The notes beneath the pieces were generated by a model. It had not been told where the DNA came from. It searched no databases and was given only the letters and a program-made list of their open reading frames with translations. This document shows positions 16,417 through 24,307 of a DNA stretch of 37,603 nucleotides, piece after piece (the first letter of the stretch is position 1; each line of letters starts with the position of its first letter). The stretch lies in contig DXGM01000048.1 of assembly GCA_019113915.1 (NCBI GenBank), forward strand, positions 1 through 37,603. The letters run 5' to 3'. Origin of the DNA: Candidatus Gordonibacter avicola. Lineage in GTDB: Bacteria > Actinomycetota > Coriobacteriia > Coriobacteriales > Eggerthellaceae. The position numbers and the translations under genes were made by a program.

Positions 16417-17760
16417 CTAGCGCAGCGATTCCTTACACCAAGGCGGATACACACGTCTCCCCGCAGAATCCGTCAAATGATACGAGCAGAACGGGATGGC
16501 GCGCCCGTCAGGCACCGTCACCATCATAGAGCATTCGCGCAGCCGCTGCGTATCCATCGACACCGCGTCCATGTAGTTCATGATGATCACGGACAGCCCG
16601 CTCTTCACCTCGACGCCCTTCTTCGCCAAAATATCGAGGAACACCGACCCCTGAGGGCTGTCAGGCGAGTAGCCCTCGCGGTACTCCTCCAGCGTCATCG
16701 CGCGCGTGGCCGGGTAGAAGCCCGAGGGGTGCGGCATCATACCCGCAGGTGGCTCGCCATGGACGAAGAACACACCCGTGTCGCAGAGCGGGTTCGAGCA
16801 TCCGAGCGGCCAAATGTCGCGCGGCTCAATGAGCCCGTCGGACTGTTCGGCCAGCTGGAAGATCACGTCGCCCGCGCTCATGGGCAGGGCACGCTCGGCG
16901 TCGAAGCGCCCGGACGTGAACGCCGGCTGCAGCGCAAGGCCCGCCACCACGTCAGCGTTCTCCAGCGAGAAGCGCAACAGGTCGCCCAGCTGCTTGTCGT
17001 TCGAACCTGCCACCACGGCCACGGAAAGCACCACCTGGATGCCCGCCTCGCGGCAGCGCTCAATCACGCGCAGCTTCACATCCAGAATGTCGCGCCCGCA
17101 GGTGGCCTCGTACACGTCACCCGTCAGGCCGTCGAAGGACAGATACACACCGGTGAGACCCGCGGCCACCAGTTCCTCCAAGTAGCCATCGCGCGCAGCG
17201 ATGACCAGGCCATTCGTATTGACCTCGATACCCCAGAAGCCCTTCTGGCGACCCATGCGGATAATCTCGGGCAAATCCTTGCGGCAGGTAGGTTCCCCGC
17301 CCGTGATCTGCACTGCGCCGTCGATGCCCACCGCGTTCGCGATGGTATCGTACATGGCGCTAATTTCCTCAAGCGTGGGGTCGCCCTCACCCGTCTCGGC
17401 GCTCATGAAGCACACGGGGCAGTGCAGGTTACAGTTGCGCGTGACCTCAATCTCCAACAGCGTGCCGCGCCGCACGTGGCGACTGCACGTGCCGCAGCCG
17501 TGCGGGCACGGCGCCGTGGCCGGGATGGTGTTCTCGGGAGCCGTCGGCGGAAACGCGAGCGAGCGCAGCCACTGGTAGTGCTCGGCGTCGGGCCACATGC
17601 GCGTCGCCAAGCGCCCGTGGTCAGAGCACGTGCGCTCCATCCACACCACGCCGTCGCCGTCAGCGTACACCTCAGCCGGCAACTCCGTCAGGCAATCCGG
17701 ACACAGCGCCGTCGTCTTATGCAACAACGTACGCGCATCCTTTGTTTCAAGCTCGCTCAT
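16417..17760 (-). CDS. Radical SAM protein of the tetraether-synthase (MJ0619/Tes)-like type
   Basis: A 447-residue enzyme with the AdoMet cluster motif C110-x3-C114-x2-C117 (CNLHCPVCF). The N-terminus carries CPDC (20-23), C45 in RTCSDHGR and CPHGCGTC (85-92). The C-terminal half has further Cys (CSNPLC, CSMM, FCSYH, WC). A rubredoxin-like N-terminal site plus extra clusters around a radical SAM core is the known plan of archaeal Tes/MJ0619 proteins, which join lipid alkyl chains by C-C bonds. Related bacterial proteins are mostly uncharacterised, so the reaction here is inference. ATG 17760 has AAGGGAG 9 bases upstream. Neighbours are a DUF2064 protein and a ferredoxin-DUF169 fusion. Confidence 0.82.
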   Translation of the reverse strand: MSELETKDARTLLHKTTALCPDCLTELPAEVYADGDGVVWMERTCSDHGRLATRMWPDAEHYQWLRSLAFPPTAPENTIPATAPCPHGCGTCSRHVRRGTLLEIEVTRNCNLHCPVCFMSAETGEGDPTLEEISAMYDTIANAVGIDGAVQITGGEPTCRKDLPEIIRMGRQKGFWGIEVNTNGLVIAARDGYLEELVAAGLTGVYLSFDGLTGDVYEATCGRDILDVKLRVIERCREAGIQVVLSVAVVAGSNDKQLGDLLRFSLENADVVAGLALQPAFTSGRFDAERALPMSAGDVIFQLAEQSDGLIEPRDIWPLGCSNPLCDTGVFFVHGEPPAGMMPHPSGFYPATRAMTLEEYREGYSPDSPQGSVFLDILAKKGVEVKSGLSVIIMNYMDAVSMDTQRLRECSMMVTVPDGRAIPFCSYHLTDSAGRRVYPPWCKESLR

Positions 17761-17820
17761 CAGGCTTCTCCCTTATAACGCCTTCTGTTGTCTCACTCAC
17801 CAAACCTACCCAATCCTCCG

Positions 17821-17860
17821 TAGTTGACGGCAAGGGTAGAACCCTTGCCCTACGGTCAAC
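17821..17860. repeat. GGCAAGGG hairpin repeat, copy 1
   Basis: GGCAAGGGT-AGA-ACCCTTGCC (17829-17849) is enclosed by GTTGAC and GTCAAC with a CTACG bulge. Related copies lie at 22535-22562 (inverted) and 22595-22633; there the closing T-A pair is C-G. A nearby ACCTGGCAGGT palindrome (about 17894-17905) accompanies it, as it does in the other gap. Confidence 0.6.
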
Positions 17861-17929
17861 CCACAAAGGAAACTGTTGTTGCAGATCCACGGACTACCTG
17901 GCAGGTTAAAGGGGCTTCTTTACAACCTG

Positions 17930-18793
17930 CTATTCGTCGATGTATTGACGCGGGTCGTGTTCCTCGTTCGGGGGCGTAACCACCTGGATGCCCATGTAGT
18001 CAACCCAGGCCAGAACGCGCTCAGGCACAAACAGTTCCTTTTGGTGCACGGCCGCTTGCTTGATGGCGCGCATGCACGAGATGGCGTGCGCGAGGTCGGT
18101 CTTCTCGTCGATGTCAGCCACAGGCGACAGGTACGCCGAGGGAACGTTGCGTTCCTCAAGCTTCTGCATGTAGCCATCGAGCGCGGGACGGCCGTCTAGA
18201 TTGTAGTAAACGCCCTGGTGATCCATGGGTGTGTTGTAGCTGAAGCCCACGAGCGATGTACCGCATTCCTGGCACGGCGCCTGCACGAAGCCCGGCGTGC
18301 CGAGCGACTGGAAGTAATCGAGCCACTGGAACGCCATCACAATGTGCGACTTCGGCATGGTGGGGATGTCGCCGCCGACGGACACGATATGCTCGTAACC
18401 CATGGCGAAAATCTGCTGGAACGCGTCGTCGAAGTGATCGTCGAACGTGGAACCCTTGTCCGTGAGGAAGTGAATCTCCATGGGCCAGGGGCCGATGGCG
18501 TCGTAGGTGTCCTTCATGATTTGCACGTTCTCGGCCGGCGTGGTGCAGACGAAGAAATCGTAGGTGATTTTGTCTGCCGTGGGGTCGGATGCCACGAGCG
18601 CCTCGTTTTCGGCTTTCAGCTGGTAGAGCGCGTGCATAGCCAGCTCGCTCACGTCGTAGAGGCTACGCTTGAAGAACTCGGCCGCCTGCTCGGGGGTAAG
18701 GAATCCGCCGAACTCTGTGGTGAGGCGCGTCTTTACCATTCCCGGTACCGGGGGCTTGCTAAATAAAAGCAATGCTTGCTTCTTCTCCGCCAC
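17930..18793 (-). CDS. DUF2064 / TIGR04282-like transferase-fold protein
   Basis: A 287-residue protein with the family N-terminus LLLFSKPPVPGMVKTRLT (nucleotide-sugar-transferase-like fold) and a central VGGDIPTMPKSHI loop that would carry the metal-binding Asp. TIGR04282 members are named for their association with radical SAM genes, and a radical SAM gene follows at 17760. The protein is longer than the usual 200-230 residues, mainly in the C-terminal half. Its start is GTG 18793, supported by AAGGAGAAG 5-6 bases upstream. It may transfer a nucleotidyl or glycosyl group in the same pathway; no activity has been established for this type as far as I know. Confidence 0.8.
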   Translation of the reverse strand: MAEKKQALLLFSKPPVPGMVKTRLTTEFGGFLTPEQAAEFFKRSLYDVSELAMHALYQLKAENEALVASDPTADKITYDFFVCTTPAENVQIMKDTYDAIGPWPMEIHFLTDKGSTFDDHFDDAFQQIFAMGYEHIVSVGGDIPTMPKSHIVMAFQWLDYFQSLGTPGFVQAPCQECGTSLVGFSYNTPMDHQGVYYNLDGRPALDGYMQKLEERNVPSAYLSPVADIDEKTDLAHAISCMRAIKQAAVHQKELFVPERVLAWVDYMGIQVVTPPNEEHDPRQYIDE

Positions 18794-18845
18794 GAAACTT
18801 CTCCTTCTCTTCCTGCGGCTTCAGGGCCGCTTGTTCCACTTCATG

Positions 18846-18883
18846 TTCGTGCTTCGCACGAAAGGGCGATTCATGAATCGCCC
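18846..18883. repeat. Double-hairpin repeat, copy 2
   Basis: TTCGTGC-TTC-GCACGAA (18846-18862) is followed by the perfect palindrome GGGCGATTCATGAATCGCCC (18864-18883). Compared with 392-429, several substitutions preserve or restore pairing. It lies in the 349-base gap between a Moco gene and the DUF2064 gene. Confidence 0.55.
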
Positions 18884-18982
18884 CTACGGTTCTCGCCGCG
18901 AGAGTGCCAGTGCTGGCCAAGTTCGCCAACCCAGCAATACGTTCCCACCAGTCCAGTGAACCTTCCCACCTGCAACGAGCGC

Positions 18983-19090
18983 AGGCACTGGGTGATGCTC
19001 ACCAAGCGAGTTTCGCACGAGCCGAAAGCGCCAGTGGCGCTTTCGTGCGAGCTCAGGACTGTCCGAGCGACTGAGCGTCACCCAGTGCCT
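18983..19090. repeat. Structured intergenic element, copy B
   Basis: AGGCACTGGGTGATGCTC (18983-19000) pairs with 19073-19090 over 18 bp with one G-U pair. Inside is ACCAAGCGAGTTTCGC, an internal hairpin (TCGCACGA...TCGTGCGA enclosing GAAAGCGCC-AGT-GGCGCTTTC), then AGGACTGTCCGAGCGACT. The single-stranded core parts match copy A at 16250-16334, while both stems differ. This region and the repeat at 18846-18883 fill the 18794-19142 gap; no gene is seen. Confidence 0.65.
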
Positions 19091-19142
19091 GTGCGGTCTC
19101 GCAGGTTGACTCTTCGCACACCCTCTCCCACTCAGCGGCTCA

Positions 19143-21380
19143 TCAGCTGTCTTCTTCCCAGCTCAGCGGATCGTCAACTTTGTAGATGACGCAGTCTATC
19201 GCGTTGTACGACCAGGTGCCAATGAGCGGCTCGCCGGGTTCGCACGAGGTGAGGCAGTTGATGTTCGACTCCCACATGCCGCCGAACGCGGGCGCGCCGG
19301 GTTCCCATTCGGGATGCCACCAGCCGTAGTCCACGTTCAGCAAGTCATCGCGCATCGTTGCTGTTGCTAGTATAAAGCGCGCCGCGCCCTTGTCGGTGCG
19401 CACTTCCACGCGGTCGCCGGGGGCAAACCCCAAGCGCTCGGCCGTAGCCGGGCTCATTTCCACCACCGGGTGCGGCGACTTGGCGCGGAACGCCGGGTTG
19501 TTGAAGTACATCGACGCGTTGTAGGGCTGCTTACGCGAACCAGTGATCATCGGCAAGTACGCCCCGCCCGCGCGCTCCGCTTCCGCCACCAATTCCGGCG
19601 AGCACAAAGTAATGGGCGCGGCCGGCTCGGGCAAGCGCGCACCACCCAGCGTCGGCAAAAACTCGCTCGCCAGTTCAATCTTGCCTGTCGTGGTGGCGAA
19701 CCCCTGCGGGCGACCATCAACACCCGGCAGTTCGTGCTTCGCATACGCGGGAGGCTGCCAGTAAATGCCCAGTTCGCAGAACGTTTCCCAGTCCATCCCC
19801 GTGCGGGCAAGCTGCGCGGCGAAGGCGTCGGCCAGCGTCTCTTCCGGCCACGCGTCCTCTTGGCCGAGGCGCAGGCCCAAGCCGCGGAACACGTCGTAGT
19901 CGCAGCGGCGCTCGTAGTAGGGCTCCACCGCCGCCGGCCCACCGTAGCCCATGTTCGCCACGCCACCGTGCACCTGCAAGACAGGCCGCTCAATGGCACC
20001 GGCCGCGGGCAGCACGTAGTCGGCGATGCTTGCCGTGGGTGTCATATAGTAGTCGAGCACCACCAGCAAGTCCAAGCCCATGAGCGCGTTGAACACACGA
20101 TGAGTGTCACCGTAGGTCAACAGCGGGTTCGTGGCGTTCACGATGAGCGCGCGCACCGGGTAGGGCTCGCCCGTTTCCATGGCGCGCAGCACCAGGTGCG
20201 GCAGCGCCGAGGTTAGGTAGCGCGCGGGAAGCGTGCGCCCCAGCTTTTCGGTGAGCGCGCGGGCGCGCTCGTAGCCGTCGTAGCACTGCAGCGGCGTGAA
20301 AGGCGTGTTGAGGCAGCGGGCGCGGTGCTCGGGGGCCAGCGCGTCGGTCATCTCCAATTCCATCTCGGACACGAAGTCGGGAGATTCAGCCAGTACGCAC
20401 GAGCCAGGCTTGTCCACGTTGCCCGTGATGGCGCGCAAACAGCAGATGGCGCGGTGCGTGGGCGCCACGTTCGCCCCCACCTGGTCGACACCGCGACCCG
20501 ACACGAGCGCCGCCGCGCCGGCCTGCCCAAATAGGCGCGCCGCACGCACGATATCGTCGGCAGGGACGCCGCACACCTCAGCCACATGGGCGGGCGTATA
20601 GGGCTTCACCTGTTCGGCCAATTCGTCGAAGCCGTGGCACCACGCGTCCACAAACGCGCGATCAACCAGGTCTTCCTCGATGATGACGTGCAAAAGGCCC
20701 AGCGCCAGCGTGCAGTCGGTGCCTGGTCGCACCGGCAGCCAGAGGTCGGCCACGGCAGCCACCTGGGTGCGCCGTGGGTCGATAACCACCAGCGCCGCGT
20801 CGGACTTCGAGAACTGAAGGATGGAGCGCCAGAACGCCGAGTTGTCCGACTGCGCCGGGTTCGTACCCCAAATGAACAGGCACTCCGTCACGCCGGGCGC
20901 GATGTCGGCCTCAACAGTCCAGCCGAACGTAAGCGCGTCCATCCAGATGCGCGGGTTCCAGCAAATCTGCCCGATACCCATATTGTTGGGCGAGCCGAAC
21001 AGGTTCATGAAGCGGTGCAGCGGCCAGAACGACGCGTGCGGGCCGCCGATGGCACTCGCCAGCGTCTCCGGGCCGTGCTCGTCCGCGAGCGCACGCAGGC
21101 GTGCGGCGATGTCGTCAAGCGCTTCGTCCCAGCTCACGCGCTCCCACTCGTTCGCGCCGCGCTCGCCCACGCGCCGCAGGGGGTAGTTCACGCGGTCGGC
21201 GCCGTCAAGCGCGTCCAGGTTCATGCGCCAGCGGCGACACCCCGCCAGGATGCGCTCGTCGTAGGGGTAGCGCGTTGGGTCTGGCGCCAGGTCAACCACG
21301 CGACCGTCCTCCACCGTGGCCACAAAGGCACAGCAGTAGCCGCAGTAGTGGCAGTTCGTGCGCTTCGTCTCGCGCGTCAT
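19143..21380 (-). CDS. Molybdopterin oxidoreductase coupled to an HdrB-like partner
   Basis: A 745-residue Moco enzyme of the DMSO reductase family. It has C10-x2-C13-x2-C16/C17 and C48 (NCHYCGYCCAF, ILAGCRRW) for an N-terminal [4Fe-4S] cluster, then YPLRRVGERGANEWERVSWDEALDDIA, a GTNPAQSDN loop and the C-terminal dinucleotide-binding domain. There is no Tat signal, so it acts in the cytosol. It is shorter than the other Moco enzymes here. ATG 21380 overlaps the stop of the HdrB-like gene (ATGA), showing translational coupling and probable complex formation. The substrate is not evident. Electrons may pass through the HdrB-like partner, perhaps from a thiol or ferredoxin donor. Confidence 0.85.
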   Translation of the reverse strand: MTRETKRTNCHYCGYCCAFVATVEDGRVVDLAPDPTRYPYDERILAGCRRWRMNLDALDGADRVNYPLRRVGERGANEWERVSWDEALDDIAARLRALADEHGPETLASAIGGPHASFWPLHRFMNLFGSPNNMGIGQICWNPRIWMDALTFGWTVEADIAPGVTECLFIWGTNPAQSDNSAFWRSILQFSKSDAALVVIDPRRTQVAAVADLWLPVRPGTDCTLALGLLHVIIEEDLVDRAFVDAWCHGFDELAEQVKPYTPAHVAEVCGVPADDIVRAARLFGQAGAAALVSGRGVDQVGANVAPTHRAICCLRAITGNVDKPGSCVLAESPDFVSEMELEMTDALAPEHRARCLNTPFTPLQCYDGYERARALTEKLGRTLPARYLTSALPHLVLRAMETGEPYPVRALIVNATNPLLTYGDTHRVFNALMGLDLLVVLDYYMTPTASIADYVLPAAGAIERPVLQVHGGVANMGYGGPAAVEPYYERRCDYDVFRGLGLRLGQEDAWPEETLADAFAAQLARTGMDWETFCELGIYWQPPAYAKHELPGVDGRPQGFATTTGKIELASEFLPTLGGARLPEPAAPITLCSPELVAEAERAGGAYLPMITGSRKQPYNASMYFNNPAFRAKSPHPVVEMSPATAERLGFAPGDRVEVRTDKGAARFILATATMRDDLLNVDYGWWHPEWEPGAPAFGGMWESNINCLTSCEPGEPLIGTWSYNAIDCVIYKVDDPLSWEEDS

Positions 21381-22399
21381 CGCGCCTCCCCTTCCCCATT
21401 GGCCTTTGCGGCCGCACCGGCCGCGTCAGCCGCCTCACCAGCAAGGCCCGCATACGCACGCCCAGACCCCGCCTCGTCAGGCTCGTCAAACAAGAATCGC
21501 AGCTTCATGTACTGATCGGCCCCGCGCCAATCCACGCGCCAGTCGTACAGAAGCTCCAGGTAGTGAAACACCGGCACGGCCGTCTGCGCCATCGACAGCT
21601 GAAACGCGCAACTCACACACGCCGTCACGATGCCCGCCGCCTGCACCTCGACCGCTTCCTCGCCATGGCGGCGCGCCTGCTTGTCGGCGGCATCGAACTT
21701 GCCCGCCGCGCGCAGAAGCGACCCACAACAGAATGACTTCTTGCGAATGTGCGCCGCCTCCACCACCAGTTCAGGCGGCAACAGTGCACGCACGCCGTCG
21801 GCAAACGCACCCGACTCGCGGTCAGGGCAGGAATCGTGCACGCAGAACTTCAGGTCATCGCCAGCCGTCGCCGCAGCGCCCGCGCCACAGCCCGCAGCTG
21901 CGTAGGCCTTCACCCCGTCGCCCAGCATGCGCCGCGCCACCTCGGCATCAATGCGATACCCCAGCTTCGCCAACTCGCCCGGCAGGGCTACCACCTGCAC
22001 GTGCGCCGTACGCTCATCGGCGGCCAGCGCCGCGCTCAGCGCCGCCACGCAGTTCGGACACGCGGCCACAATGCGCTCAACGCCCGCAGCGGCCACGTGG
22101 TCGCGCAGTTCATCCTCAAACGCCGCGCGCACGTTCGCCCCATCGGGCTCAAACGACAAAATCTTGCCGCAGCATAGAAGCGAAATGCCTTCCACCACGT
22201 CCGCCTCACGCAGCAGATCGTACACCGACTGCACAAGCGGCAGCGCGTAGTTCAACAGCGAACACCCCGGGAAGAACAGCGTCGCACACCTGCGCGGCGC
22301 ACCCGCATCCACCCCCGCGCTCACGGCCGCGCCCAAGCGTAGGCCCGCAAACGTAACGGTGCCGCCGGTCAGCACGTCATCAAATGCGTACTCGTCCAT
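21377..22399 (-). CDS. HdrB-like CCG-domain protein
   Basis: A 340-residue protein with two cysteine-rich CCG domains. The first has FFPGCSLLN, LLCCGKIL and CPNC; the second has CVHDSC, SFCCGSLL and CVSC. HdrB-type domains bind a non-cubane [4Fe-4S] cluster and handle thiol-disulfide or electron transfer in heterodisulfide reductase and related complexes. No HdrA or HdrC gene is nearby. The last 35 residues are low-complexity Ala/Gly/Glu. ATG 22399 follows GGGGAGACGT. Its stop overlaps the Moco start, so the two products very likely work as one enzyme. Confidence 0.82.
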   Translation of the reverse strand: MDEYAFDDVLTGGTVTFAGLRLGAAVSAGVDAGAPRRCATLFFPGCSLLNYALPLVQSVYDLLREADVVEGISLLCCGKILSFEPDGANVRAAFEDELRDHVAAAGVERIVAACPNCVAALSAALAADERTAHVQVVALPGELAKLGYRIDAEVARRMLGDGVKAYAAAGCGAGAAATAGDDLKFCVHDSCPDRESGAFADGVRALLPPELVVEAAHIRKKSFCCGSLLRAAGKFDAADKQARRHGEEAVEVQAAGIVTACVSCAFQLSMAQTAVPVFHYLELLYDWRVDWRGADQYMKLRFLFDEPDEAGSGRAYAGLAGEAADAAGAAAKANGEGEAR

Positions 22400-22534
22400 A
22401 CGTCTCCCCTGTCTGTCGCGGTGTGCCCGCGCCTCTCATCAGTGCGTCTCTCGCGCGCAAGCGCCCCAGCCAGCCACTCGGCCATCGGTGCTCGCGCGCG
22501 AACGGCGCACTCTGTGCAGCAAAGGGGCGGTATT

Positions 22535-22647
22535 CCGTAGGGCAAGGGTTCTACCCTTGCCGCTCAGCAAGAATAAACCTGCCAGGTCAAACGTAGTTGA
22601 CGGCAAGGGCAGAGCCCTTGCCCTACGGTCAACCTGGCAGGTAAGGG
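22535..22647. repeat. GGCAAGGG hairpin repeats, copies 2 and 3 in opposed orientation
   Basis: GGCAAGGGT-TCT-ACCCTTGCC (22541-22561) and GGCAAGGGC-AGA-GCCCTTGCC (22602-22622) are inverted relative to each other. The second is enclosed by GTTGAC/GTCAAC and by CCTGCCAGGT-type arms (22580-22647). They fill most of the 321-base gap between the NrfD and HdrB-like genes. The GGGT/ACCC to GGGC/GCCC change keeps pairing, and the AGA loop is conserved. Confidence 0.6.
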
Positions 22648-22720
22648 CCTTTGCTACAGCCCCAGCCACACATACCCCGCGCGACACCGAAGTGCCGCGC
22701 GGCTTCCCTACACCCTCACT

Positions 22721-23701
22721 TTAGTACTGGTTGTCGCCGTAGGTCCACTTGGAAATGAACTCGGCGTCGTTCTTCGCCACACGGTTGTAGTAGCGGTTCT
22801 CGCCCGGAATCTCGGCGCGGTCGTCGGTGTTGACTACCATGAAGCGCAGCAGGCAGCCGCCGCACAGCACCAGAATGGGAGCCACAATGGTGGCCGCAGC
22901 GGAGTGGCCGCCGCCGATGTACATAATCAGCGGGATAACCAGGCCGAAGCCCACCATACCAACCCAGAACGGCAGCGCGTAGGAACCGCGCACCCAGCGA
23001 CGAGCGGCCGCCTTGGCCGTCACGTTGCCAGCGCCCAGGAAGGACAGCACCATGGTCAGCAGCACAATGAGCTCAGCCACCACCAGCACGATGTCAACCA
23101 CGTGCAAGATCTCCAGCACAATCTCGGACACCAGCATGCCCTCGATGGTGGGGATGGCCGGCCAGCCGTTGATGGATAGCACGATAGCCGCGCAGCCCGT
23201 CGAAATGGCCGAAATGGTGAACAGCACAGGCAGCGCCGGGGTAGCCCAGAACGCATGCGCCTTCAGCGTGGACAGCATGATACCGGTGTACATCATGATG
23301 CACAGACCAAAGAAACCAGCAATGATCAGGAATGCATCAGCCGCCGGCTTCAAGAAGTCGGACAGACCAGCAAACACGGGCCACGCGTCGCCAATGAACG
23401 CCAGGAAGAACAGCAGGGCGAACACCGCAGCAATCACGAGGAACGTCGCGCCCCACTTGATGATGGACTTCGACGTGGTCCACACGCGCCAGAACACACC
23501 CGGCTGGCCCAGGTCGACCACCAGAAACACGCAACCAATAGCCACGCACACCAGCGACACGAGCACGGGAAGCGCAAAAATCTCAGCAAAACCCGAAATC
23601 ACGAAGCTGTTGAAAATGGCGGAGAGGAACAAGATGCCGCCTGCCAGACCGCCCAAAAACAGGTACAGGGCGATAGGCGGTTCCCAGTAATGATGCCTCA
23701 T
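22721..23701 (-). CDS. NrfD/PsrC-type membrane subunit
   Basis: A 326-residue membrane protein with about eight hydrophobic segments and the typical NrfD start (EPPIALYLFLGGLAGGILFL). NrfD-family subunits anchor Fe-S/Moco complexes and exchange electrons with menaquinone. ATG 23701 overlaps the stop of the Fe-S gene (TAATG), so the two are co-translated. With the Fe-S and Moco genes upstream it forms a three-subunit complex of polysulfide- or DMSO-reductase type. The direction of electron flow is not readable from sequence. Confidence 0.87.
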   Translation of the reverse strand: MRHHYWEPPIALYLFLGGLAGGILFLSAIFNSFVISGFAEIFALPVLVSLVCVAIGCVFLVVDLGQPGVFWRVWTTSKSIIKWGATFLVIAAVFALLFFLAFIGDAWPVFAGLSDFLKPAADAFLIIAGFFGLCIMMYTGIMLSTLKAHAFWATPALPVLFTISAISTGCAAIVLSINGWPAIPTIEGMLVSEIVLEILHVVDIVLVVAELIVLLTMVLSFLGAGNVTAKAAARRWVRGSYALPFWVGMVGFGLVIPLIMYIGGGHSAAATIVAPILVLCGGCLLRFMVVNTDDRAEIPGENRYYNRVAKNDAEFISKWTYGDNQY

Positions 23702-24279
23702 TATGCCTTACCTCCCAACTCAGGAATGTAGTAGATCTGCGGCTCAGTGCCGTACTCTTCGAAGAGACGCTCCGTCTTCACGGAACCGATAAGCTTCGAC
23801 ACTTCGCTGTTCGGATCGTCCAAATCGCCAAAGATACGCGCCTTCTGATGGCAGGTAAGCACGCAGTACGGCTCGGCAGAGGGATCCAGCTGACGCTTGT
23901 CGCGGCAGAACGTGCACTTGCGCACGAAGCGGTGCATACGATCCTCCAGGTGGGATGCGTCGCGCATGCCGTAGGGGCAGGCGTTTACGCACACCTTGCA
24001 GGACAGGCACTTCTTGGGGTCAACCCATACGGTGCCGTCTTCGTCCTGCTGGCTGGCGCCGGAGGGGCAGCACGGCACGCACTCGGGGTTGGCGCAGTGC
24101 ATGCACAGAAGCGGCGTCCAGCTCTTGTGAACATTCGGCCAGGTGCCCTGCGCGCCCTCGGTGACCACGGGGTTGTAGACAATGTCAAGTGGAAGCTTGT
24201 TCCACGTACGACAAGCAACCGTGCAGGAGTGACAGCCGATGCAACGACGCTGGTCGATGACCATAACGTATCGAGTCAT
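23701..24279 (-). CDS. Four-cluster ferredoxin-type beta subunit (DmsB/PsrB-like)
   Basis: A 192-residue Fe-S protein with four cysteine groups: C13-x2-C16-x2-C19-x3-C23, CMHCANPECVPCCP, CLSCKVCVNACP, and CTFC with a later Cys before HQKAR. It should carry four [4Fe-4S] clusters linking the Moco subunit to the NrfD subunit. It has no signal peptide. ATG 24279 has AAAGGA about 8 bases upstream. It lies 28 bases after the Moco gene and overlaps the membrane-subunit gene. Confidence 0.9.
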   Translation of the reverse strand: MTRYVMVIDQRRCIGCHSCTVACRTWNKLPLDIVYNPVVTEGAQGTWPNVHKSWTPLLCMHCANPECVPCCPSGASQQDEDGTVWVDPKKCLSCKVCVNACPYGMRDASHLEDRMHRFVRKCTFCRDKRQLDPSAEPYCVLTCHQKARIFGDLDDPNSEVSKLIGSVKTERLFEEYGTEPQIYYIPELGGKA

Positions 24280-24307
24280 TTATCTATCCTTTCTTCCTAC
24301 TCGGTGG

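Noticed and set aside
16393..17778. A 461-codon plus-strand frame opposite the radical SAM gene
   Set aside because: The translation is Arg/His/Ala-rich with no domain, and the opposite strand has the AdoMet cluster motif and a good ribosome site.
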